DNA of 64,000 nt. Origin: Xiphydria camelus (taxonomy: Eukaryota > Arthropoda > Insecta > Hymenoptera > Xiphydriidae). The notes under the pieces were generated by a model. That model did no database searches, was not told where the DNA came from, and worked only from the letters and a program-made list of their open reading frames with translations. Numbering within the stretch: the stretch's first letter is position 1; the number at the start of each line of letters is the position of its first letter. Below, piece by piece: positions 1-10,714 of the stretch. The stretch is taken from the NCBI GenBank assembly GCA_963678675.1, contig OY783196.1:20500827-20564826 (forward strand), in the 5' to 3' direction. The position numbers were made by a program, and so were the translations under genes.

Positions 1-695
1 CTTTTTAATTCATCTGAACTTAACTTCACATTTAAGTATTCAAATACCGTACTCATAATTTTATCATTGGAAGAATTTTTCCTTTTCTTTATTTTTGTAT
101 TTAATTATTTAAACAAACATTTTTAATGGCAAAAATGTGGATTGATTTCGCCAGTAAAGAATCGATCCAAACAAAGAATCGACTTTGAAGAATCGATCCA
201 AAAATCGGAATTTTTCGAAAAAAAGATCGATCTTTTGAAAAATCGATTCAAATCGCACATCCCTAATTGGATCTGTAATCTTGAACTTTTGAAATCCGAC
301 TTCAGATTCGTGATCAGCGAACCAAAAACCCTCCTATACTAAATTTGGTTTGAATCCATTAATTTTTTGAAAATCATGATCTCTGGCTGGTTTTATGGAG
401 CTAGAAAAAAATGGTGACGTGATGGTCAAATGTTGACACCAGATTCGTGATCAGGAAGCAAAATTACTACAGAGATAACATATATCGCATAAAAAGTATA
501 AACCATTTTTTTTTGTGGCTGTTTTTATCTGAAAATTTAGTTTCCAAAATAGTAGATGATTGTAATAAATTCGTATCAATGAGACATCTCCCTTAATGAC
601 AGCTACTTCGTCATGCTAATCCTTTAAACATATAAGTTGAATCTAAATAAATTCTACTTCGTACGATGGAGTTCAATTTGTTTCAACAAAGTGTA
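1..695. other. AT-rich flank, 3' region of a lipase-tail paralog
   Basis: No gene seen. The short open frame at 142-342 is compositionally like its AT-rich surroundings. The part from about 520 to 695 is clearly similar to 19245-19400, which precedes the second copy of tail exon B. The region is therefore the left member of a segmental duplication, not unique DNA. Confidence 0.5.
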
Positions 696-1582
696 GAGGA
701 AGGGAACCAAACCCGACATACCACTTTGTTTTTTGACCAAAACTCAGCCGAAAATGAGTCAAATTTGGAAAACTGCCTGCCTTACCTTTAAAAAAATCAG
801 CATTAGTTTAAAAGAGAGATATTGTACATTACAAAAAATGAAATAATCGCAAATCATGTTAAAAATAGCTCCTGAGCAAAAGAGTGCCAAACCCGACATA
901 CCTGGTTTAAGTAAAGTTTAAAACTAAAAGTTTCAGTCCTAAATTTTGTTTAACTCTGTAAGGCGTTTCCAACATCAATAACTATTACTTAAATATGTTT
1001 TCGAAGGAAAATAAATTAAAAAAGGAAACATTTACACTCAAAAAGAGTTAAAACAAAATTTATTCCAAAATTATCAAAAAGCAAAAATTATAACCTTCGT
1101 AGAAGGCATCTGTGAAAAAAAACGGCCGGATCTACCTCAAATACTCATAACGCCCATAAGTTTTCAAAACTACAGCAAAAGAGCCTGGTATGTCGGGTTA
1201 GGCAACTTCGTTACTTGAGATTTGTTTCCTCATAATGAACGAAAGAATGATGTTAGAAATAAAACTGAACCAATTTTTTCTACCTTATGTGTTTCTGAAT
1301 AACACCAAAATACAAAAAAACTACTCACCACTAGTTATTCGTGTCTACAGCCGCCCGTTTTCACACATTCAAAAATGTTGACGATTGTAAATCTGTAACT
1401 TTTGAGATTATCGGCGCACAACTACGAAAACAAACGCCAGATAATGTTACTGTACAGGTAAGCTATCTATGCATCGAAACGACTAAGTTTACGTAGTTGG
1501 TGGCAAAGTGCAGCATCACATGGTCGAAATAATTATGGTGTGTCGGGTTTGGGGGACTATGTCAGATTTGGTTCCTCTCCTC
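696..1582. mobile_element. Non-autonomous DNA transposon with TA target duplication
   Basis: Imperfect terminal inverted repeats begin GAGGAAGGGAACCAAA on the left and read GAGGAGAGGAACCAAA inward from the right. The element is flanked by TA on both sides. The paralogous locus near 19410-19430 lacks this 887 bp and keeps a single site, so an empty site exists in the same window. A CCCGACATACC-like motif recurs inside both ends (near 710, 890, 1195 and 1540, the last two inverted). No transposase is seen. The superfamily is not certain; a TA target fits Tc1/mariner or relatives. Confidence 0.75.
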
Positions 1583-1827
1583 TATGTATTGTTTATGTGC
1601 TGAGAGAGTTCAATACGTTTTACATATGTATTTATTGTTAGTGGTACACATTATTTTTTGATACTAACGATGTGAGTATCCTTGTTCTAGAGTTTCTGAT
1701 AAAAACATTATTATTTACGAATCACTGACTATATTCGAATAATAATTCTATTATTTAAACAGAAGCGCCCTGTCGTAACGAGGTTTGGAAATGTATCAGC
1801 TTTTTATGCAAATATATAACTTTTTAG

Positions 1828-2000
1828 ATAACTATAAAAAAGAAGAAAGTTTACTTGGAACGGTAAACGGTGATAGTAAAGCTGAAGATACAATTCATCT
1901 CGTCAAGCGCTCATATAGTAAAAAGCGCATTTCATCAAGTAACAACAGCAGTTCGTCATATAGCCACGGTAATTCACCACAGGAAGTTAAGAGATATTAA
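1828..2000 (+). CDS. Candidate lipase terminal exon, tail B, left copy
   Basis: This is a 173 nt open segment after a good acceptor (polypyrimidine then TTTTTAG at 1821-1827), entered in phase 1 and ending in TAA at 1998-2000. It encodes about 56 residues: an acidic start with a GTVNGDSKAEDTIH-like stretch, a VKRSY motif, a Ser/Asn-rich run, and a C-terminal EVKRY. The right copy at 19663-19835 has exactly the same length and frame. The phase matches the donor of the lipase core exon ending at 15894, so I infer an alternative C-terminus of a lipase paralog lying left of the window. The TAA is part of the TTAA target of the transposon that follows. No known domain is recognised. Confidence 0.5.
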
Positions 2001-2953
2001 GGGGGTCGAGTCAGCCTGAAAAAAAAAAATTTCATATTAAGATTTTATTAGGAAATAAATTATGTACATTTTTATAAAAAATACTATATACTACTCCCCC
2101 AAAATACTTAAAAAATTACCACTAAGAATAAGGCTACCGATGGCTCCAATTGTCAATATAAGCTATTTTAATTTTTGTACGTCTCGTAAGATTCAGAGTG
2201 AACCGAAGCACCGACTTGGATGGGCTACAACTTTTTCTCTTCGTAAGAAGATTCTTTCTCGTTCGAGTGTAGGGATTTCAATTTGTAACTCCACAAACGA
2301 AGATATCACTATATTTATTCGTGAAAATTTTATTTATCAAAAAATCGATATGGAAACGAGTACCACTACCACAAATTATATTCTATCATAAATTCCTACA
2401 CTCGAACGAGAAAGCATCTTCTTATGAAGAGAATAAGATGTAGCCCATCCAAATCGGTGCCTCGGTTCAATCTGAATCCTACGAGAAGTAAAGCAAAGTG
2501 TAAGTGTTGGGAAATGAGCGTTAAAGTTTGTCTTATGAATTTACTACTTTTAATTGAAATCTTTGCTATTCACTTTCCATACATTTCTCTTTTAGTTTCT
2601 AAGGTCAAATAATATAATTTTTCCAACTTTTACAATAAAAAAAAATTTTCAGATAAAAAAATATATTATTGAAAGAGATGAAAAATATGAATATTATACA
2701 CAATGTTATAAGTATATTTCCCATCACAGTGCATCTTATTTGCATTCTGATGTTCTATAAAAGTAATATCACGTATGTAGGAAAGATATGTTATATTCAG
2801 TAATCGATCATTTCTGCTCTAATGGCCATAACATCTCAATTTTTATGAATTCGAGTACATCGATTTTTTTCATGTAGATTATATATATATGAGTCAGAAA
2901 ACGCAAAAAACCAAAAATTGATTTTTTTTCAAATTTCAACTGACTCGACCGCC
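2001..2953. mobile_element. piggyBac-like non-autonomous element (TTAA target)
   Basis: The termini GGGGGTCGAGTCAG and (inverted) GGCGGTCGAGTCAG are flanked by TTAA at 1997-2000 and 2954-2957. A TTAA target and G/C-run ends are characteristic of piggyBac. The paralogous sequence at 19832-19870 runs straight through without the 953 bp insert, confirming an insertion. It landed on the stop codon of tail exon B and left the TAA intact. The open frames inside (2062-2391, 2424-2612) belong to a nested inverted repeat, not to a recognisable transposase. Confidence 0.75.
2179..2489. repeat. Nested inverted repeat inside the piggyBac-like element
   Basis: The left arm at about 2179-2277 and right arm at about 2391-2489 are roughly 95-100 bp and nearly complementary, around a spacer of about 113 bp. 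Shared blocks include CGAACGAGAAAG and GATGGGCTACA/TGTAGCCCATC. It may be a second, nested MITE. No clear target duplication was defined. Confidence 0.65.
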
Positions 2954-2957
2954 TTAA

Positions 2958-3412
2958 CACGTCCATCACTAATCGATCAATATTACTCGGCTTTAAGTAT
3001 TTTTGTTACACTGTGACAATTCTCCAATAAATTACACAAAGCTGATTAGTCAACAAAATTACAGTCTGCTCAGTGAGTGCGAAACTCTTGTTATATAGGA
3101 TAGGCCACTACAAAGTTTAATACTGGGTGTGGCTCAATTTGTTAATTATATATCTAGTTGATCCATCATTGGTCGACGGGATAAGTAAGTATCTATTGAA
3201 AAATTCAGTCACATTCATTATTAAACTTCAAAATGGCAGACCCTGTAAATATCATATCGTAAAATCATTAAGAATTTATTTGAAGTCATGCCTAGTAATT
3301 AACGATCGATAATTCATGTATAATTAATATGGCATATCTGTACATAAATGAAGGAATTACAGGAAGCTCGGGAAACTTATTAATACATTTCTATAATTAT
3401 AGATATCGAATA
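2958..3412. other. Non-coding, paralogous to sequence 3' of right tail B
   Basis: No gene seen. The start (AATTACACAAAGC, CAACAAAATT and following) matches about 19850-19980 downstream of the right tail B, so the duplication continues past the transposon. The end carries the acceptor of the first tail A unit. Confidence 0.4.
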
Positions 3413-3643
3413 TAACAGTGCTAGTGGTGGGCTTTTAGTCATCATCAGTACAGAAAATCAAGAGAATACTGAAACTCATGTTGCTACAGAGAAGTCGCAG
3501 AATGGTAGGTACTAATGGATCCAGCGCTCTTTAGAGAGAATTCTAGTTCTAATTCTCCATCCGAGGAAGGAAATAATAGTAGCAACGGAGATACTAAAAG
3601 TAGTGAGACATTAATTATTGGTTATCCTCAAGAGAATCTCTAA
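3413..3643 (+). pseudogene. Tail A unit 1, disrupted
   Basis: The acceptor (TTATAG at about 3407-3412), phase-1 entry and final ESLIIGY-like motif are as in other units. The segment is 231 nt instead of 233, so the frame breaks mid-exon and meets a TAA in the sequence GGTAGGTACTAA near 3505-3516. It is diverged from the other units and is the only clearly broken copy in the array. Confidence 0.6.
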
Positions 3644-3979
3644 AATGCCGAGTCTCTCTCCTTTTCTCGCGCATGTCATAATAATTAATTGATGATCCCT
3701 TGTTACTTCGGAATTGATTAGAAATGAAGTTTGGTAATAATTAGCGATTTAATTACTGAAATTCGAATATATTTATTCTCGAAATAATGAGCCATTCTTA
3801 TTAGCTTATGGTAACCAAATATTCCCGAGGATTGTAAAGATCTCATTTCAATTACCATTATTAATTATCGATCGATTAATCGTTCGTGAATAATTCGTTT
3901 GTTATCTCTCTAAATGTATACAATGTAATCATAGGAAATTCACGAAACACATTAACGTATTTTTACAATATTACAAAAG

Positions 3980-4212
3980 ATACACCGACCAATAGCGCAA
4001 GTGATGAGGGTACAGTCACTGACGGTACTGGAGGGGATCAAAATGGTGAAACTCATATCACCATAATGAATGGGAAGAATGGAACTGGTGGATCCGGCGT
4101 TAAGGAGGGTTCAGGTTCTCGATCTTCATCCGAGGAAGGAAGTAAGAGTGGCAGCGGGGAAAATAAAAGTTGTGAGTCATTAATCATTGGTTATACTCAA
4201 GAGAATCTCTAA
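3980..4212 (+). CDS. Tail A exon, unit 2
   Basis: A 233 nt open exon after TTACAAAAG, phase-1 entry, 77 residues and TAA. Residues are Thr/Asn/Gly-rich at first (GTVTDGTGGDQNGE, NGKNGTGGSG), then a Ser/Glu/Gly stretch (SRSSSEEGSKSGSGE), then a conserved ending with SLIIGYTQENL. No known domain; low-complexity and acidic. An upstream in-frame extension exists from 3886, but it is intronic by comparison with units 1 and 11. I infer a secreted-lipase C-terminal tail. Confidence 0.5.
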
Positions 4213-4546
4213 AATGCCGAGTTTCCTTTTCTCGCGCATGTCATAATATAATTAGTTGATGATTTCTTATTACTTCAGAATTGATTAGAAATGAAATTTG
4301 GTAATAATTGGCGATTTAATAACCGAGATTCGAATATTTTTATTCTCGAAATAATGAGCCATTATTATTAGCTTATGGTAACCAAATATTCCCGAGGATT
4401 GTAAAGATTTCATTTCAATTACCATTATTAATTATCGATCGATTAATCGTTTATGAATAATTCGTTTGTTATCTCTCTAAATGTATATAATGTAATCATA
4501 GGAAATTCGTAAAATGCATTAACGTATTTTTACAATATTACAAAAG

Positions 4547-4779
4547 ATACACCGACCAATAACGCTAGTGATAAGGGTACAGTCACTGACGGTACTGGAG
4601 GGGATCAAAATGGTGAAACTCATATCATCATAATGAATGGGAAGAATGGAACTGGTGGATCCGGCGTTAAGGAGGGTTCAGGTTCTCGATCTTCATCCGA
4701 GGAAGGAAGTAAGAGTGGCAGCGGGGAAAATAAAAGTTGTGAGTCATTAATCATTGGTTATACTCAAGAGAATCTCTAA
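4547..4779 (+). CDS. Tail A exon, unit 3
   Basis: A 233 nt open exon with the same acceptor, phase and ending as unit 2. It differs by a few substitutions (ASDKG for ASDEG, HIIIMNG for HITIMNG), all keeping the frame. Inferred alternative terminal exon. Confidence 0.5.
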
Positions 4780-5113
4780 AATGCCGAGTTTCCTTTTCTC
4801 GCGCATGTCATAATATAATTAGTTGATGATTTCTTATTACTTCAGAATTGATTAGAAATGAAGTTTGGTAATAATTGGCGATTTAATAACCCAGATTCGA
4901 ATATTTTTATTCTCGAAATAATGAGCCATTATTATTAGCTTATGGTAACCAAATATTCCCGAGGATTGTAAAGATTTCATTTCAATTACCATTATTAACT
5001 ATCGATCGATTAATCGTTTATGAATAATTCGTTTGTTATCTCTCTAAATGTATACAATGTAATCATAGGAAATTCGTGAAACGCATTAACGTATTTTTAC
5101 AATATTACAAAAG

Positions 5114-5346
5114 ATACACCGACCAATAACGCTAGTGATAAGGGTACAGTCACTGACGGTACTGGAGGGGATCAAAATGGTGAAGCTCATATCATCATAA
5201 TGAATGGGAAGAATGGAACTGGTGGATCCGGCGTTAAGGAGGGTTCAGGTTCTCGATCTTCATCCGAGGAAGGAAGTAAAAGTGGCAGCGGGGAAAATAA
5301 AAGTTGTGAGTCATTAATCATTGGTTATACTCAAGAGAATCTCTAA
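5114..5346 (+). CDS. Tail A exon, unit 4
   Basis: A 233 nt open exon. It carries a GEAHI variant where units 2 and 3 have GETHI. Same acceptor context, phase-1 entry and SLIIGYTQENL ending. Confidence 0.5.
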
Positions 5347-5680
5347 AATGCCGAGTTTCCTTTTCTCGCGCATGTCATAATATAATTAGTTGATGATTTC
5401 TTATTACTTCAGAATTGATTAGAAATGAAATTTGGTAATAATTGGCGATTTAATAACCGAGATTCGAATATTTTTATTCTCGAAATAATAAGCCATTATT
5501 ATTAGCTTATGGTAACCAAATATTCCCGAGGATTGTAAAGATTTCATTTCAATTACCATTATTAATTATCGATCGATTAGTCGTTTATGAATAATTCGTT
5601 TGTTATCTCTCTAAATGTATATAATGTAATCATAGGAAATTCGTAAAATGCATTAACGTATTTTTACAATATTACAAAAG

Positions 5681-5913
5681 ATATACCGACCAATAACGCT
5701 AGTGATAAGGGTACAGTCACTGACGGTACTGGAGGGGATGAAAATGGTGAAGCTCATATCATCATAATGAATGGGAAGAATGGAACTGGTGGATCCGGCG
5801 TTAAGGAGGTTTCAGGTTCTCGATCTTCATCCGAGGAAGGAAGTAAAAGTGGCAGCGGGGAAAATAAAAGTTGTGAGTCATTAATCATTGGTTATACTCA
5901 AGTGAATCTCTAA
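5681..5913 (+). CDS. Tail A exon, unit 5
   Basis: A 233 nt open exon. Variants include GDENGEA, KEVSGSRSS (Val for Gly) and a YTQVNL ending. The frame is intact. Confidence 0.5.
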
Positions 5914-6253
5914 AATGCCGAGTTTCCTTTTCTCGCGCATGTCATTATATAATTAGTTGATGATTTCTTATTACTTCGGAATTGATTAGAAATGAAGTTT
6001 GGTAATAATTAGCGATTTAATTACTGAAATTCGAATATATTTATTCTCGAAATATATAATGAGCCATTCTTATTAGCTTATGGTAACCAAATATTCCCGA
6101 GGATTGTAAAGATCTCATTTCAATTACCCCATTATTAATTATCGATCGATTAATCGTTTATGAATAATTCGTTTGTTATCTCTCTAAATGTATATAATGT
6201 AATCATAGGAAATTCGTAAAATGCATTAACGTATTTTTACAATATTACAAAAG

Positions 6254-6486
6254 ATACACTGACCAATAACGCTAGTGATAAGGGTACAGTCACTGACGGT
6301 ACTGGAGGGGATCAAAATGGTGAAACTCATATCATCATAATGAATGGGAAGAATGGAACTGGTGGATCCGGCATTAAGGAGGTTTCAGGTTCTCGTTCTT
6401 CGTCCGAAGAAGGAAGTAATAGTGGCAGCGAGGAAAATAAAAGTTGTGAGTCATTAATCATTGGTTATACTCAAGAGAATCTCTGA
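6254..6486 (+). CDS. Tail A exon, unit 6
   Basis: A 233 nt open exon that ends in TGA instead of TAA at the same position. Variants include GIKEVSGS and SNSGSEEN. The changed but functional stop keeps the length exactly. Confidence 0.5.
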
Positions 6487-6818
6487 AATTCCGAGTTTCC
6501 TTTTCTCGCGCATGTCATAATAATTAATTGATGATCCCTTGTTACTTCGGAATTGATTAGAAATGAAGTTTGGTAATAATTAGCGATTTAATTACTGAAA
6601 TTCGAATATATTTATTCTCGAAATAATGAGCCATTCTTATTAGCTTATGGTAACCAAATATTCCCGAGGATTGTAAAGATCTCATTTCAATTAACATTAT
6701 TAATTATCGATCGATTAATCGTTCGTGAATAATTCGTTTGTTATCTCTCTAAATGTATACAATGTAATCATAGGAAATTCGTGAAACGCATTAACGTATT
6801 TTTACAATATTACAAAAG

Positions 6819-7051
6819 ATACACCGACCAATAACGCTAGTGATAAGGGTACAGTCACTGACGGTAATGGAGGGGATCAAAATGGTGAAACTCATATCAT
6901 CATAATGAATGGGAAGAATGGAACTGGTGGATCCGGCGTTAAGGAGGGTTCAGGTTCTCGATCTTCATCCGAGGAAGGAAGTAAGAGTGGCAGCGGGGAA
7001 AATAAAAGTTGTGAGTCATTAATCATTGGTTATACTCAAGAGAGTCTCTAA
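6819..7051 (+). CDS. Tail A exon, unit 7
   Basis: A 233 nt open exon. Variants include TDGNGGDQ and YTQESL. Same acceptor, phase and stop position. Confidence 0.5.
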
Positions 7052-7385
7052 AATGCCGAATTTCCTTTTCTCGCGCATGTCATAATATAATTAGTTGATG
7101 ATTTCTTATTACTTCAGAATTGATTAGAAATGAAGTTTGGTAATAATTGGCGATTTAATTACCGAGATTCGAATATTTTTATTCTCGAAATAATGAGCCA
7201 TTATTATTAGCTTATGGTAACCAAATATTCCCGAGGATTGTAAAGATTTCATTTCAATTACCATTATTAACTATCGATCGATTAATCGTTTATGAATAAT
7301 TCGTTTGTTATCTCTCTAAATGTATATAATGTAATAATAGGAAATTCGTAAAATGCATTAACGTATTTTTACAATATTATAAAAG

Positions 7386-7618
7386 ATACACCGACCAATA
7401 ACGCTAGTGATAAGGGTACAGTCACTGACGGTACTGGAGGGGATCAAAATGGTGAAAGTCATATCATCATACAGAATGGGAAGAATGGAACTGGTGGATC
7501 CGGCGTTAAGGAGGGTTCAGGTTCTCGATCTTCATCCGAGGAAGGAAGTAAGAGTGGCAGCGAGGAAAATAAAAGTTGTGAGTCATTAATCATTGGTTAT
7601 ACTCAAGAGAATCTCTAA
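7386..7618 (+). CDS. Tail A exon, unit 8
   Basis: A 233 nt open exon with TTATAAAAG acceptor context. Variants include GESHIIIQNG and SGSEEN. The ATG-initiated frame at 7407-7589 is a different reading frame of the same DNA and not the tail. Confidence 0.5.
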
Positions 7619-7954
7619 AATGCCGAGTTTCCTTTTCTCGCGCATGTCATAATAATTAATTGATGAACCCTTGTTACTTCGGAATTGATTAGAAATGAAG
7701 TTTGGTAATAATTAGCGATTTAATTACTGAAATTCGAATATCTTTATTCTGGAAATATATAATGAGCCATTCATATTAGCTTATGATAACCAAATATTCC
7801 AGAGGATTGAAAGGATTTCATTTCAATTACCGTTATTAACTATCGATTTATTAATCCTTCATGAATAATTCGTTTGTTATCCCTCTAAATGTATACAATG
7901 TAATCATAGGAAATTCGTAAAATGCATTAACGTATTTTTACAATATTACAAAAG

Positions 7955-8187
7955 ATACACCGACCAATAACGCTAGTGATAAGGGTACAGTCACTGACGG
8001 TACTGGAGAGGATCAAAATGGTGAAACTCATATCATCATAATGAATGGGAAGAATGGAACTGGTGGATCCGGTGTTAAGGAGGGTTCAGGTTCTCGATCT
8101 TCATCCGAGGAAGGAAGTAAGAGTGGCAGCGGGGAAAATAAAAGTTGTGAGTCATTAATCATTGGTTATACTCAAGAGAATCTCTAA
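7955..8187 (+). CDS. Tail A exon, unit 9
   Basis: A 233 nt open exon with the variant GTGEDQNGE. It is otherwise close to unit 7, with which it shares its spacer type. Confidence 0.5.
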
Positions 8188-8521
8188 AATGCCGAGTTTC
8201 CTTTTCTCGCGCATGTCATAATCTAATTAGTTGATGATTTCTTATTTCTTCAGAATTGATTAGAAATGAAGTTTGGTAATAATTGGCGATTTAATTACCG
8301 AGATTCGAATATTTTTATTCTCGAAATAATGAGCCATTATTATTAGCTTATGGTAACCAAATATTCCCGAGGATTGTAAAGATTTCATTTCAATTACCAT
8401 TATTAACTATCGATCGATTAATCGTTTATGAATAATTCGTTTGTTATCTCTCTAAATGTATGTAATGTAATCATAGGAAATTCGTAAAATGCATTAACGT
8501 ATTTTTACAATATTATAAAAG

Positions 8522-8754
8522 ATACACCGACCAATAACGCTAGTGATAAGGGTACAGTCACTGACGGTACTGGAGGGGATCAAAATGGTGAAACTCATAT
8601 CATCATAATGAATGGGAAGAATGGAACTGGTGGATCCGGCGTTAAGGAGGGTTCAGGTTCTCGATCTTCATCCGAGGAAGGAAGTAAGAGTGGCAGCGAG
8701 GAAAATAAAAGTTGTGAGTCATTAATCATTGGTTATACTCAAGAGAATCTCTAA
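8522..8754 (+). CDS. Tail A exon, unit 10
   Basis: A 233 nt open exon. It shares SGSEEN and the spacer type with unit 8, pointing to a two-unit repeat period here. Confidence 0.5.
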
Positions 8755-9084
8755 AATGCCGAGTTTCCTTTTCTCGCGCATGTCATAATAATTAATTGAT
8801 GAACCCTTGTTACTTCGGAATTGATTAGAAATGAAGTTTGGTAATAATTAGCGATTTAATTACTGAAATTCGAATATCTTTATTCTCGAAATATAATGAG
8901 CCATTCTTATTAGCGTATGGTAACCAAATATTCCTGAGGATTGTAAAGATTTAATTTCAATTACCATTATTAACTTTCGATCGATTAATCGTTCGTGAAT
9001 AATTCGTTTGTTATCTCTCTAAATGTATATAATGTAATCATAGGAAATTCGTGAAACGTATTAATATATTTTTTTAAATACTAG

Positions 9085-9317
9085 ATACCGTGAATAATAA
9101 CGCAAGTGGTGAGCGTATAGTCACTGAAGGTACTGGAAAGCAAGAAAATGGGAAAACTTATGTCACCGTAAAGAATTGGAAGAATGGAACTGGTGGATCC
9201 AGTGTTAAGGAGGATTTTAGTTCTACTTCTTCACCCGAGGAAGGAAGTAGCAGTAATAGCGGGGAAGCTGAAAGTAGTGAGTCATTAATCATTGGTTATA
9301 CTCAAGAAAATCTCTAA
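9085..9317 (+). CDS. Tail A exon, unit 11 (diverged)
   Basis: A 233 nt open exon after TACTAG, clearly diverged from units 2-10 (NNASGERIVTEGTGKQENG, SSPEEGSSSNSGEAESSE) yet the same length, frame, Ser/Glu character and SLIIGYTQENL ending. Preservation of length and reading frame despite many substitutions suggests it has been under protein-level constraint. This is the best evidence that the repeated exons are, or recently were, coding. Confidence 0.55.
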
Positions 9318-10365
9318 CATGACGAGTCTCCTTTTCTCGCGCATGTCTGAATAATCGATTGGTGATTTCTTATTACTTCGGAATTGATTAAAAATGAAGT
9401 TTAGTTATAATTGGCGACTAAATTGTTGAAATCCTATGTCAAAATGGTAAGCTGTTTATTTTCTCAATAATAAATTTTATCACTTCGTTCATCTTTCATA
9501 ATTTTACTTTATTCGTCATATTATAAATGCTCGTATTAATGGTTCATAATAACGAACAAACAGCACACTATAAGAATGATGGAAGTAGAAGAAAATGTGT
9601 CATGCGACATTTTAGCGTTAATATAATTAGTTTTAGCCCTAGAATTAGTAATAGCATAGACGCGCTCGGCCAGCGGGCCGACGCGCATAAGCAGTAGCGC
9701 AGCTAACCCCACCGTGCGTCCCACTGCACCGGTCCCCCACCCGACCGCGGTCCACCAATCGAGGGGAAGCGCAGGGGTAGCTGTAGCGTAGGAGGCTAGA
9801 TATAAGGAGGCCCCGAGCCCGGGGCCAGGCTTCAGTCTTCTTCCGTCTCTCGATACTGCGGCTACCAAGTACGCAGTTAACCTTCGTACCTCCGTCAAGT
9901 CGCACGTAAACCCCTCTATTAAAGCACTCAGCAATTACACTTGCAGACCCACGGATAAGGTCCGTAGACCCTGTATTCTTCTCAACTAACGCCGTCACCT
10001 AACCTTAAATTGTTTTCCCCCTTACTTCGCTCTCGGGCTTTCCGCGCCTGTGGCCCCATCTTGCTGCAGGTGCTCACATTACTAAGTCGTTCACCCCCCT
10101 ACTTCGTCTTCTACTCGGTTTATAACCCTAGCGGTTGGTAACCACGAGGAGGGGTTTAGTCGGTAGAAATCCGACACTACCCTGCCAACATCTTGGGTGT
10201 CTTCTTGAAGATTCCCCTCCTCGCCTTCTTCAAAAAAAAAAAAAAAAAAAAAAAAACCGGGGCCAGGCAGTTCTTTTCAGAGCTCCACAACTCGCGCATT
10301 AAAGACTCGAGTTCGCAGCGCCCAGGACTAGCTCTCTCGCCGTTCTCCCATCCCGACGCAGCCTT

Positions 10366-10590
10366 CAGACGCTCGCCGTGAGGCTCGAGCTCGCTAGCAG
10401 GGTCCGTGGGCAGGCTCCCCCACCGCTCGCTTCCCCCGACGCGGACAGTCTTTTTCAAGACTTCGGCGCTCGCCGTGAGGCTCGAGTTCGCCAGCGGAGT
10501 CCGTGGGCTAGCCCTCCCCCCGACGCGGGCAGTCTTTTTCAAGACTTCGGACGCCCGCTTCGGGGCCCGAGTTCCCCGGCGGAGCTCGCC
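10366..10590 (+). repeat. Degenerate tandem repeats in the LTR
   Basis: Two copies and a partial third of an 85-97 bp unit, marked by CGCTCGCCGTGAGGCTCGAG at the start and CAGTCTTTTTCAAGACTTCG at the end. The latter contains a short inverted repeat. They lie just upstream of the PBS. Confidence 0.6.
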
Positions 10591-10634
10591 AGACGGGCCT
10601 TCCCGCCGCGCTCCTTCTGTGGCGCGTGTCAATT

Positions 10635-10652
10635 TGGCGCCCAACGTGGGGC
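10635..10652 (+). other. Primer-binding site complementary to tRNA-Lys(CUU)
   Basis: TGGCGCCCAACGTGGGGC is the reverse complement of the 3' end of animal tRNA-Lys(CUU) including the CCA tail (from knowledge of the tRNA). It lies a few bases after the presumed LTR end, as expected for reverse-transcription priming. Confidence 0.8.
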
Positions 10653-10714
10653 ACTCTTCAAAAGGACAACGAAGAGTCGAGTGGCAGTAGCAACTCACCA
10701 AACAGACGACCGAG

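Larger units (their letters stand above)
3413..9430 (+). repeat. Tandem array of 11 units, about 567 bp each, each with a tail A exon
   Basis: Stop codons of successive tail A exons lie at 3643, 4212, 4779, 5346, 5913, 6486, 7051, 7618, 8187, 8754 and 9317, a period of 563-573 bp. Each unit holds a 233 nt open exon plus a non-coding spacer with conserved landmarks (TCTCGCGCATGTC after the stop, ATCGATCGATTAATCG, TTCGTTTGTTATCTCTC). Units 2-10 are nearly identical; units 1 and 11 at the edges are clearly diverged. Single related units occur right of the lipase at 18388-18469 and 18910-19121, so the array is a local expansion of an exon-containing segment. Confidence 0.9.

Noticed and set aside
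3413..9430. The regular array as a CRISPR array
   Set aside because: Units are 567 bp and nearly identical throughout, with no short repeat/unique spacer pattern, in a eukaryotic genome.
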